From positions 54,317,485-54,381,484 of the forward strand of contig NC_086248.1 of NCBI RefSeq assembly GCF_021018805.1: DNA of 64,000 nucleotides. The letters are read 5' to 3'. The stretch comes from Prinia subflava (taxonomy: Eukaryota > Chordata > Aves > Passeriformes > Cisticolidae). The notes under the pieces are model-generated. The model was given only the letters and a program-made list of their open reading frames with translations. It ran no database searches and was not told where the DNA came from. Shown in pieces: positions 10,301 through 21,762 of the stretch. A program made the position numbers and the translations under genes. How positions within the stretch are numbered: position 1 is the first letter of the stretch; every line of letters starts with the position of its first letter.

Positions 10301-12921
10301 CTTCTTCTTCTCCAAAGAATTCGCTTCTTTCGTAACTTGATACCCAGAGGTGTGCACCTCTCTAGTATTAAAATGAAATGGTAGAAACAAATCGCAAACA
10401 TTTAAAAGCAAATTTAAAAAATAACCAAAGAAGTGCTTAACATGTCTGAAAGCATCATGTAATTCAAGAATGGAATGCATGGCTTCTTGGAGTGCTTAAA
10501 GTGAAAGGTATTAGGCACAGGGGATCAGGAACTACACAATGCAGAACATTTTCACTCAATTTAATGGTTGTGATCAGTTCTCAGGGAGTCACCAGGACTT
10601 AGTAGAACTAAGATTCTAAGTCCATTGAAGTAAGTTGCTTTTCCATCAGTCCTGAATCCCAGGTAGAGATTACAGATTCTGGGAATATAGATATAATTGC
10701 TTCTATTCCTTTAGTATTAACAACATGGCACTGATTCATTGATTAAAAGCGTGGTTTACTTAAGAAAAATACATTTCTAATGTCCTGCAGTATGATGCAG
10801 TTTAGGACTGAATTCTGAACTTAGTATCTTAAGCTCTGTTTTGAACAGCAAAATGATTGCAACCGGAGTAAATTGTCCCTTTGCTAAAATAACTATGGTT
10901 TGAGTTCCATTTTGTGGTTTATGTGTCAAGGAAAATTGTAATTGCAAGTTAAGTCCATAAGTGCTACAGCTACAAAATTTTAAAATAAGGACTGTGTTTT
11001 AGAGAGTGGCATCTACATGAAAATTACTTCATTTTTCAGTATCCTGAGTAGCTCTTACATTATTGCCAGTATTATCCTATTTTTCCAATCACAGGCATGA
11101 CTTACCTTATCAGTATTCAAAAAAGTCTTTTGGGTATCCAGGATGACAGAGTTTCATTGTACAGAACAACTTAAGTGCAAGTTATCGTTTATAATGGTTT
11201 TCCAATTTGTTAATCGGGTTATTTCATTGTGTGGATAATAAGGTTAAAAATCCTATTTGTGAATGGAAAAAGCTGTTTGCAGGCAAATGAAATTTTCCAC
11301 CTTTTTGCTTTGAAAGATGTCGTTTGTTATAATCTCTGATTTAACTGCAACATATTTGAATGCGAGTGTTGAAATATACCTACACTATCTTTTGTGACAT
11401 TTTTACTTAAACTAAGTAATCAGTTTTCACTATAAAAACAATTCTTCACATGTGCACATGTACACTTCATTTGACCATTAGAAGTGAGAAATCAAATGAG
11501 ATTTCTTTTCTTTAGTCATAAAGATAAGAACCACAGGTGGGATGTAGTTTAAATCTCCCTATCACAGGAAGTAGTTTTTTACTGTTGATACCACATCAAT
11601 AATAACCATATCATAAAATGCAAAAGCTGCAATACTAATATTTCAGTAGATATTTTACATGCCTGTTTAGCTCTTTCTGTATGATCTTCCTCTTGTTTAA
11701 AAGTTCCTTGACACCTGTATTACTCCAAACCTGCCTTTGTTAATGCAGCACAATACCCACGGCATGGTAGAAAATAAGCCTAATCAATAACCTTTGTAGC
11801 CTGTAGTGGACACAGGTCTGTGGCAAAGGGAGTGTGATAAACCTAGATTTTGTGGGAATTTGTCTGTGTTAAACAGTGTCTAATATGTCACAGGCTTCAG
11901 AGTGTAGCTGTTGGTAAGAATTCATTGCTGCAGCCCCTAATGTGCTTTAATATTAGTCTTTGTCCTGTTAAAGAACCATTAGATGATGGTTGGAAACTTA
12001 ATTTTAATAATGCTGCCAACATCCTTGTATACTGTCAAGTATGACAGAAGTTCTCCCAAATCTTCTCTCAGATTTTGAGTCAAGCCTATAGCAATTATGC
12101 ATTTTCTTAGAAATAGTAATCCTCTTGTGTATGTTTTTGTTATACCTGGTGACATTCCACTTCAGTTGTAGAGTTTGTAGTACATAAAATGAAGAAGCCT
12201 AGATGGCGATGTTATTGAAACCGTGACTCTGCTCACTGCTGTGCCGTATTTATGGAACAAAACAATCCTGGTGAGAACTTCAAGGCTTTATTGTTGTGTG
12301 GCTCTATATATTATATGGCAAGTCAGAACTCCTCTTCTGAATGCTTTCAGGGTATCTGTCATAACTACACTGGAGACTTAAAAAAAAGGATCTTCAATGT
12401 TTTGAGCTATGTTGCAACACAGGCTACAAAACTTTTCTTTGGATGTGTGCTGCTGTCACGAGTGTTCCTTGGGGTCAAGCAAAAGCCTAAATGTAAAGCA
12501 GTTGATGTGACTGAGCAGGAAGCAATCATGACACAGGGAGATCAAGCAGATGTTTCATTGTTAGGAATTTTTCCCTCAGTCTTGTGGGGCAAAGAAAAGA
12601 AAAATATCCTCAGGCTTGCTGCAGTTAACAAATTTCCATCTTTATGTATTTAAATATTCAATATTGGTAGAAGGAGAAATTTATATAATGAGACTCCTTT
12701 AGTACCAGGTCTTGGGCATTTAAGTATTTGCACTCAATACTGATGCTTGCAATGAGATGGATTTTTTTTCCCAGCTGTCAATCTCTGCTTCATCACAGTC
12801 CTACACCAAGAAGAAGGGAGCTCCCAGCCACTTCTCCTGGCAGAATCAAGGTTTTCCCTTTAAAGCAGTGAGGAATTCCCCAATTTCAGCTATTCCAAAT
12901 TCAGAACTAGGCAGAGATAGA

Positions 12922-12985
12922 TCAGAGGTAGAACTTGTGTAATCTGTGAATCTGTGTCAGAGGTAGATCTTGTAGAATCTCTGAA
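12922..12985 (+). repeat. Imperfect tandem duplication, period about 35
   Basis: TCAGAGGTAGAACTTGTGTA at 12922 recurs as TCAGAGGTAGATCTTGTAGA at 12957, each followed by a similar AATCT-GTGAA or AATCT-CTGAA tail. This is a small local duplication in an intron. Confidence 0.75.
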
Positions 12986-13636
12986 ACGAAGCCTCTCCCA
13001 GCTTTTACACAGTGCCTAATTCAGCAGGAGCTGAGAGCCTTTACAGAGTGAGCTGAAGAGAAAGATCCCATGTTTAACACTACATCTATGAAGCCTTGGA
13101 CTAGCTTCTTCAGTGTTCTGAGTTTGCTGTGTGTCCGCGTGTCTCAGCTGTAAGAATTAAAATACATCTATATTGGACAACTGCTTCTTGGGCTGCATGG
13201 GCTCAATTAGGGCATCCCTGCTTGGCCTAGAAGATGATAAGCTAGTACTTGTTCTCCATTTCTGTGATACATGAGTTCCTGTTTAGACTCACACTCCTGT
13301 CTTTCACCCAAGTCAAGCAGTCTTTAAGCTCAAGTACTACTGACATGTATCAGAACCAACAGATGAGGATTTCTAGATAATAAAAATCAGAACTAATCCA
13401 AGTAGATGTTTTAGACCCTGATTTGGGTATGAATTTGCTCATATTTTGGAGACATATTGATCATGTAAGCTACCTGAAACCAGCAGCAGTGGCAAGGTAG
13501 CTAAAGCTTTCAGCTCTCTACTGGGGTTCTGTTTTGGAAGGCACAGGAAGGCTGTTTTATTATTTGGTGTGAGACTAGTGACAAAATGGGAAAAATGAGG
13601 TAATAGCAAACAGATTAATGAGCTAACAGTAATGCA

Positions 13637-13674
13637 ACTTTATTTGAAACTTTATTTCAAACTTTATTTGAAAT
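13637..13674 (+). repeat. Short tandem repeat, 12-nt unit, three copies
   Basis: Three copies of AACTTTATTTGA, the middle one with TTTCA. Intronic, no function apparent. Confidence 0.8.
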
Positions 13675-16168
13675 GACAGGAAACTGATTCTGAAGAGTCA
13701 CTGACTATCATAGGATACCACCTCCCATTAGAGATTACATGGTTGCCCTTAGACCAAAAATTTACTAGTCATAACAAGTCTTCTGAATCTTCACAGAAAT
13801 GAATACATTAAAGCAAAATTTTGTCAGATAATCACTAAATTGGAGGAACATATTGTGACTCAGATGTGTTTCTTTTATTGCACATTATGTTTCTCTGTAA
13901 GATCGAATAAATGGTTAGATTCTGTAAACTTAAAAGAATTTCTTTTGGCATGCATACTTTGGACGTGCTTCTCACAAGTGGTAAGTCAAAATCCTTAGAG
14001 ACTTAGTGTGCATGGAAAAGTGTGGTGAAAATGGAATATGCAATAATTTGGATTAATTGCTTGTTGAACTATTGTAATATTGATTGCATGATTTGCCTCT
14101 GACATGCTTGCACTGCTGTAATGACCTGAATTTAGTGCTGCATTTGTTAATATTAGACACAAATTTATCCTGACAGCTTTATAGATAGACATAGAAGTAT
14201 TTAGTCTTGCAAAATGTAATCATGCTCTTGAAATATTTCCCATAGCTACAGTACATTACAGTCTGCATACTGGAGTACCTTAGGCCTGTCTTATCTACTC
14301 AGCTTCGGTCTCACTCAATGCAGTTCCTCTTCTCAACCTGATTATTGTGCAAGAGGTGTTAATTTATACTCACGCTCACTTATCGATCGGCCACTCATTG
14401 AGAATACTTCATTTCTTCATGGGCTGTTCATTTTTCTCTTATTGGTGTGAATTGAGTTTGTCTTTAGCACATAACAAATTTTTAGCAATTTATTACCAAC
14501 CACTGGGAAAAGTTTGAGGGTGAATAAGTGTTTTGTAAGTGAAATAAGATCTGAAAGAACAAAAAAGCACATCAAAAAACTAAACTGTAAAGGCCAACTC
14601 TTTTCAGGTTCAAGATCACTTATCTTCATCCTGCAAAATTATTATCTCCTCACCTTCTTGATCAGCTGCAGAACAGGTGTTTGTTATATAAAACATAATT
14701 TGCTGTAAAACTTGATTTTCCTTCAATTCTCTCAGGCTTCTGAAGGCAAGCACACAGATGGCAAGAACAAGGATGATAATAAGTTGGGGGGGAGGTTAAA
14801 TTTCATGTAGGAGCATAAATCAGAATGTGTCATGCCCACAGTTATTGACTGTAGTTCCAGTGCAGTTCAGTTTATGTAACAAAATACTCTGAAACAGGAG
14901 GAAGAAGTCTGCGAATGGAAGCAATGAAAATGCAAAAGGACGTCTTAAACTAACAGTAGTATCTAGCTTTCTGCACCCACTTCTTACTATGCTAATCCAG
15001 CATCTACCTTGTCTCCTTTTCAATCACCACTTGAGTTTCATGGTGTATTGAAATAGTTTACTTTATTTTTCTCTCTGTATTTGACTCTACTCTTTGTCTT
15101 TGCTATGTTGAACAGTCAACAAAATAAGAACCATATTTAGGGAACTGTAAAAATTTTAATGAACAGAAAAGATTTAATCTACATGAAGTATAGATTTCAG
15201 GGAGAAATAAGTGAAAATTACTTCTCTTTTCTACAAAAACATACACTTTGCCTAATGGGGTTTTTTTTTAGCTATTAAACTGCCTAGCTTTGCTGAAATA
15301 AATAATTACACACTTGTAAAACATTAGGTACAACTCTTCATGTCTCTTAACATCACCAGTGAATTCATTGTTTCATCTCCTGAGATGTTTGAGTTTGCCA
15401 GTTCTTTATACAGAGAAACAGAAAGGTATTCCCAGAACTCTGTTCTAAAGGATGAAGAATTCTCCTGTCTGCTGCATAAATGATACAGGATGAGAATTTC
15501 TTGTGATAGTTAATCGAAAGCAAGGGGGTGGAGGGAATGCAAAATTCTTTTGATATATGCAGCACACAACAATATTTTTCATCCTGAAGGATATTTACAA
15601 GAAAAAAAGCATACATGAAAAGCATATAAGCTGGTTAGTGAAAAGAGATAGGGAAAAGCATTTTAAAAAAACACCCTCTTTTTACCTAGCTGCTTTCAGC
15701 TTGTCTGCATCAGAAGTTTAGTATTCTTGGCCATGCTGTTATATGGAGATTTTTTAGGTTTTTTTCTTGCATTCAAATCCATAAGCATACTGTATTTCTT
15801 ACAGAGCTCCTTAGATTTTCCAAATTGCCCATCTGCTTTTCTCAAACTTCATCCAAATTACCTGTATAATTTAATATTTTATATTGGCTAGTCCACAGTG
15901 GACAACATTAATTATTTCCTCTTTTTGTTAGGTAAGCCTATAAATTTTGATCTTTGTGTTTTATATTCAACTGTCCATTACTAAATCCTAAGCTGTCATG
16001 TCTTTCCTATTCCCTAGTTGTTGTTTCCATTTTTTCCCACACTACACATTTAGGATAATATGAAATTAGTGTTACCTCCCACAGAATTTCATGTGTGCCA
16101 TGCAATATCTAAATCAAATGTCTTAAATGTTTAGCAGGAAGAAATGAGCTTTGTTGTTCTTCCCCCAG

Positions 16169-16311
16169 CTTGTGATGATGAATGCACAGGACTCCTTCTC
16201 AATGACCTGGATCGGCTAAACCAGATGATCCTGAGTGTTAACCTCAGTGGTCCACTGCCTGCTCCTTATAAAATGTTACATGGTTTTGAGAACATGACAC
16301 AGGAATTAAAG
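16169..16311 (+). CDS. LAMA2: LAMA2 exon: start of the coiled-coil rod (domain II)
   Basis: The exon is 143 nt: two bases finish a Ser codon, then 47 codons to phase 0. It opens with CDDEC. In laminins a cysteine pair at this place makes the interchain disulfides that lock alpha, beta and gamma chains at the top of the rod. Next come LLLNDLDRLNQMILSVNLSGP and APYKMLHGFENMTQELK, which start the heptad region. There are two N-glycosylation sequons (NLS, NMT). The acceptor follows a clear pyrimidine tract, TTGTTGTTCTTCCCCCAG. The open frame runs on into the intron, but donor GTATGG at 16312 joins cleanly to the next exon. Confidence 0.95.
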
Positions 16312-16837
16312 GTATGGTTGGAAGTATTCACATATATAAATAACAGAGCTTCAGTACAACTGTACTTGATTCTGTTCAACCATACGGCTGTGAGCAGGTT
16401 CAGGGGAGAGGGAAAATTCAAGATTTAATTATTTCAGGCTTACTTTGGTTGATAAATAAGTATACAATTTGGGGGGTTTTTTTACTTACTTTAATAAATA
16501 AATCTTGCAACAGTAATTTCTGAACATATGTGCAAGGAGTTATACGTCAGGCATAGAAAAGTGATGTTTCATGCAAATAAAATAGTTTGCATGCTAATGG
16601 TCTAAAAAGTGGTTATGTATTTTATATTCTGTATGTTCCCTGCCATACTTACAAGTTATGTAAAGTTGTTGAGATTCCTGGAAAAAGCCTGTTGGATGAA
16701 TGTGACATGAGTCAATGACAAAAGGGATTGCATATTGTAATGGAAAGGAAATACTTGATGCTTCTTGTCATCAATATTTGGAAGCACTGACATCCATTAC
16801 ATACAGATTTTTCACTCTCCCATCTCTTTCCCAACAG
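16312..16837 (+). other. LAMA2: LAMA2 intron, 526 nt
   Basis: Short AT-rich intron GTATGG to CCAACAG. No repeat or gene seen. Confidence 0.9.
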
Positions 16838-16936
16838 CATTTGCTTTCACCTCAGAGAGCACCAGAAAGATTTCTTCAGCTAGCACAAGAAAATCTGGAT
16901 ACCTTGGTGACAGAAATGGATGAACTTCTGACAAGA
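16838..16936 (+). CDS. LAMA2: LAMA2 exon: coiled coil
   Basis: The exon is 99 nt, phase 0 at both ends, 33 codons, from HLLSPQRAPERFLQLAQ to EMDELLTR. The segment is nearly identical to the mammalian LAMA2 sequence I recall, and leucines recur at heptad spacing (LAQENLDTLVTEMDELL). Skipping it would keep the frame but would remove about 4.7 heptads and shift the coil register. The acceptor is CTCTTTCCCAACAG and the donor GTATGT. Confidence 0.96.
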
Positions 16937-18180
16937 GTATGTCTGTGATCACATTGAGGTCTATGGGTTTGGTTGAGACTGCATGACAGAAATCCTCTGA
17001 ATATGCATTAAACATGAATGAATAGATGAATTATAAGATGCTTCTCAGTCTCAGTGTCTAAAATGACAGAAAGTCCTCTAAAAATCTTTTTTTGAGCCAA
17101 TATATTGACACATATTTTCTGCAAAACTTCCTAATAAGGTAAGAAAGCTTTTTCACGTCCATACAAATCACCCAAGAAAGAATGATCTCATTAGAAAAAG
17201 ATGACACTAAGGAGGTGTGTGAGTTTAGTTAAATATATGTCTTCTAGATTTCATTTATGAGCATATTTAGCATCCTCTGGATTTCAATAGATGTGCTATG
17301 TACTCTTTTTATTACAAAAGGTTTATTTCAATATAGACCTCATTTGGTCAGTAAAGACAATGTCTAAGAAAATAATACAAATTGTGCCACCTAGTGGAGA
17401 AAAAGTAGGGACTGAACCAGCCTCAGTATAAATAAAGCTGTCCAAAGTACACTGATGTGAAGAACCACCTAAAGTCATGCTTGCTAGTTGAAAGAACCAA
17501 AGAAGAAAGATGTGGAGTACTGTGCTGATCAATATACACCTCAGAGAATCACATAAACTCCAGGCAGTTTTAGCATCATGTCTCTAAATTGTACATGGCT
17601 TAAGGAGCTAAAATTCTCAGAGAAACTGCTTTCTTTGTGTGGTTTTTATTCAATTTTGAAGTGGATAGTGGGTAAGAAAGCATCTGAAGTGTGTTTGCAT
17701 ATGTAGGCACCCACACGTGCGTGCATACACCAGTGTCTATCTGTACGTACTGGCACTGTGAGAAATCTTTCTTTTCCACTTCTGTTTGATCTTTTATGTT
17801 TCTGCAAGAAGCAATTGCAGTAGTTTTAAGTCTAGCTGGAATTTTAACCCATATCAGCTCTACAAGCAGGGAATATTATATTTCTTCTATGAATATTTCT
17901 CAATCTTGGGCTAAGACAATTTTTTTTTCCTTTTGTAAACTTACACTTTTTAATATCCTTTTCCAATTCCCCCCATAGAAATGACCTAAAATAATGCAGA
18001 TTCTGACCTTCTGTAGACAACTCTTGGAAGGAAAAACATATCAAAAGTGTGATCTTAGGCGAGTTATTGTGGTGACCACATTATCACCACTCCCTTTTTG
18101 CGGTTTTTCATCATTGTGATGACTAAGTAGCCTTATGATTTCTATTTATACAGAGTTGTTCCAAGTAGTTTGGGGTGTTT

Positions 18181-18182
<2 letters not shown>

Positions 18183-18233
<51 letters not shown>
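18183..18233 (+). repeat. Homopolymer T run, 51 nt
   Basis: An uninterrupted run of 51 T on the + strand. Nothing else in the window comes close. Read on the minus strand it is a poly-A run at the end of the sequence to its right. That could mark a retroposed RNA, but I recognise no gene in the neighbouring 350 nt. It may also be length-inflated by sequencing or assembly. Confidence 0.95.
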
Positions 18234-20768
18234 CCATTTAGGGACTGGCAACTGGTGGCAGGTCCTGTCTTTCTCCTTCTGTATTTGTAAATAAGAATAG
18301 TGTTCCAAAAAGAAGCCTGAGTCCTGATGTAGTGTGTTCAAGGCTCATTTCCAAATGAAGATGCAGCTGATAACTATATACTGGCTGGCACTTGGAGTAC
18401 ATAGTACCACCATAGATACCAAAGTTTTTCACTGTATCTGATTTGCAGGCTCACTATATTTTCAAAGTGACACCAGTACTGATGAAGAAAAAAGCTGGTG
18501 AGGATTGGTGAGGAATCTGTTTCCAGGAAAAAAAATTCAATAATTTTAAGATAAAATATAGAAGACAATAGTTAGTCACTACAAAACCTTTGGGGATTTT
18601 GCTTCTCTGTGGTCTCTTTTCAACCAGTGATCTTTTACTTCAGTGCAGCACTCCTTTCTCTTCTTTTACATTATTCTGTGCTTCATTTATTTTGCCATAT
18701 AGAAGCTCCTCAAGTCTTTCTTGCACTAAGTATGCTCACATGTCTGTATGCACATTCCCACACCTATCACCAGAGGAAGGCCTGATATCTTTGGTTCCTT
18801 TCAGTTCATTGCATTTCATCAAAACCCCCACTGCCCTTCTATTTAGGTTTCTTAAGAGCATTCAAGAAAGACAGGGATCAGAATCACTCATCTTGATTGG
18901 AATGCTTCTTTTGTCTTTGTAAACTTTTACCTTTCTCCCAAAGTACTGAATTTCTCTCAATCACAAATTTCTGGAAGTAGTAGCAGAGGCAACTTCATTT
19001 GCAATAGCTGGAAACATTTGGAAGAGCGCCAAGAACTTCCATCTGTACAGTGATGTCTGTTTACACCTCCTTCTGTGGTCTGCAGTTCACTAGCTGGAGA
19101 AATTCCTGTAGGACACCCTCCAGATGCCATCTAGAGGAGTTCTTTAAAGCTTGATTAAGTCCTCAGACTAAATAAAAATAGAAACAAAACCAAAACAAAA
19201 AAAATATGCATAGTTGCTAATACTTGCTTATAGTTTAAATTGCTAAGTGGCTACTCCAGACTGGAACAAAGCCTTTCATGGAACCTTCATCAGTAAGTAA
19301 AAGCTGTGGACATCACCAAAGCATGTTCACATATCTCAAATACTTTCTGACTTCTGTGGTAGGGATCTCCTTTGTGCCAAAAAATTTTATTTGTGTCCAG
19401 ATAGCTTCTTGAAGACTCATTCCAAACCCTTACTCTGGGTCCAGTCTGTCTGACCCTTATTGCTCCCATAGCAAGAGTTTTTGGGCCTATTTAAACTCTA
19501 AGAAGATGCTGAAAACTGACCTTATAGAAGTGCTGAGCTGTAGTAAATTGGATATGTAGAAAATTACTGAGATCTTATTAACAAATGAAAGCATTTAATT
19601 AGCCATGGAACAGCCAACTACAGTATGAAGGATGTTCACCATTTGATATGGTTTACAGAATTAAAGGTAGACCATATAATGAAGCAAAAGCCTATTTTTC
19701 AGCAAAGGAAATTCTGTCAAAATACAGAAGGCCTTCAGTGGACCTGAATGGGATTTAAGTACTAAAGAGAGCTGTCACTGAAAGGAAATGAAAATTGTTC
19801 AGTGACAGATTAATTTTCACAAAATGTGGTAGTGCTATTCAGTAATAAATAGAGAGGTTAAAGTGGCCAACTTGAATTAGAATGAATGTGGAAAAAGTAA
19901 TCAAAACTAAGAAAGGAATATGTAAGTTGTAAAACACCATTTGTAGCAAAGGACTGGAAATATTATAGAGGATAATAAGACTGTATGTGAATATTCCAAA
20001 CAAGTAAAACTCAAAGAATAAAAGGCGGCTTGTGGAGGGTTTGACAATAATAAATTATTCTCAATTACATGAAGAATTAAACAACATCAGTAGTGCCAAG
20101 CACGATTAGAGCAGTGGTCTGTCCAGACCATTTGGAATTTTTGCCTTTTTTCTATCCCAGTTGCCTCTTACAGCTCACTGTAAAAATATTTTAGTTCTGT
20201 ATCCAGGCAGGTAAAAAGGGTTTGTAAGTCTCAGAGGAAGTAACCAATGGTACAGTTAAAGCTGTGTAAGTGTGAAAATACATGTTCTTCTACTGATAGA
20301 GGGATGGAATAGAAAAAACTCACCCAGTCTGTATGAGTTCTTAATTATTCCTTTATATTTCTGTTTACCTGAACCACTTTCATATAAATTACTTGCAGTG
20401 TAAATTGCTTCCAATGTAACTACTCTGAAGCAGCCCAAAGTTCTACGTGGAGTGATAGTGCCAGGGATTTCATTTCAGAAACCCACATGTAAAGTACCTT
20501 GAGGGCTTCTATCTAGAAGCTAATCAGGCAAAAGTAAATGTGTTTAAGTGCTACTATTTCTCTGACTATTACTGAAAAGTGTAGGGTTTTTTTAAGGGAG
20601 AAACTATTTGTGCAGTTCAAGTCAGGGGAAACCTAAGCTCATTTTGAATTATTGACCTTCTAGCCATTTCACAGAGACTGGGAAATTCATGACGCCCTAT
20701 TTCAAGGGTTTTTTATGGCAATGTAATCCCTGCAGAAAAAACCTAGAGTTTTATTGGTTTTATTTATT

Positions 20769-20850
20769 GTGGGGTTTTTTTGGTTTGTTTCAGGTTTTTT
20801 TTCGGGGGGAGGTTGGGTTGTTGTTTTTTTGGTTGGCTTTTTTTTTGCTT
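20769..20850 (+). repeat. G/T-rich low-complexity tract
   Basis: Mostly T runs separated by G2 to G6 (for example TCGGGGGGAGGTTGGGTTG). Same style as the tract at 10112-10300 but interrupted by a few other bases. Confidence 0.8.
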
Positions 20851-21650
20851 TGCAGTATAGCTCAAAAAGCTTTGTGTCTTGAAATGCTTAGCTTCTTTTT
20901 AATAAAAACGGGTCTGTTTTGTAAATAGGGACCTCAAGAGCTAAGTAGAGTGTCCTAAGATGATTCCTTTCCTCAGCATGTTATTCAGGTCTGCAGCAGA
21001 TGTATCTCTTTCTGCTACTGCTGTGATTCAGTACAATTATAAAGCATTTAGCAACAAAAAGTTAAAATTTTACTGAGCACCCCAATATGTTATAAACTAA
21101 CAACTTCAAGCATTAGAGCTGAATAAAACTACTCTTTATTTTTTTCTCTCTTTCTTGGTCAAATTAATATATTGATTTAAAGTTCTTCTTGCTTGTTGGA
21201 ATGAACTGTGTCTGAGAACACCTCCAGGGAAGAAGCACAGAGGTCATGGTACCTTGCTGCACTTTGTCAATCGGAAAGTACACAACTGTGAAACTGTGGA
21301 AAGTATTCCCTGAAGAATCTATTAAAAGGTTCCAAACAGCATTTTTTAAAGCAAAGATATTATTATTCAGTGGATAATTTCATTCTGTCTCCATTGATGT
21401 GCTGCTACACACAAGTGGTGTTTCTAAGAACCTAAAATAAAGCCTTCCAATTTCCATTTAAAGGAAAAGGTAATAAAATTTAATTGTGTACTTGAACAGA
21501 GCATTTCATTTCCCATGCATCTGATCAATAATTCATTGATTGCCTCTGGCCTGAGGAAAGTTTTTTACATGGATTCAGCCAGTAGGAATATAACATAGTG
21601 CAGCCTTGTCCTGTTCATTAATTATATTTTCCCTGAATTTGTATCACCAG

Positions 21651-21762
21651 GCTACCAAGGTGACAGCAGATGGTGAGCAGACCAGGCAGGATGCTGAGAG
21701 GACTAATGACAGAGCGAAATCTCTTGGACAGTTTGTCAAAGGCATTCTCCAAGCTGCTGAAG
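21651..21762 (+). CDS. LAMA2: LAMA2 exon: coiled coil
   Basis: The exon is 112 nt: 37 codons plus one base of a split Ala codon. It encodes ATKVTADGEQTRQDAERTN and RAKSLGQFVKGILQAAE. The first part is almost unchanged from mammalian LAMA2. The second is more diverged, as is usual for the rod, where heptad pattern matters more than identity. The acceptor ends ATCACCAG and the donor is GTATTG. Confidence 0.95.

Larger units (their letters stand above)
9104..16168 (+). other. LAMA2: LAMA2 intron, 7065 nt
   Basis: The longest intron here, GTACGT to CCCCCAG. It holds the G/T-only tract at 10112-10300, a 12-nt tandem repeat at 13637-13674 and an imperfect 35-nt duplication at 12922-12985. It also has a 133-codon open frame at 12252-12653 with no recognisable product. 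The remainder is AT-rich unique sequence as far as I can tell. Confidence 0.88.
16937..21650 (+). other. LAMA2: LAMA2 intron, 4714 nt
   Basis: Intron GTATGT to CACCAG. It contains a pure T run of 51 nt at 18183-18233 and a G/T-rich tract near 20769-20850. The rest has no recognisable element. Confidence 0.88.

Noticed and set aside
10034..10480. 148-codon minus-strand frame rich in K, N, P, T and Q, with F/W/G-rich frames opposite
   Set aside because: It is translated low-complexity G/T repeat, not a protein gene.
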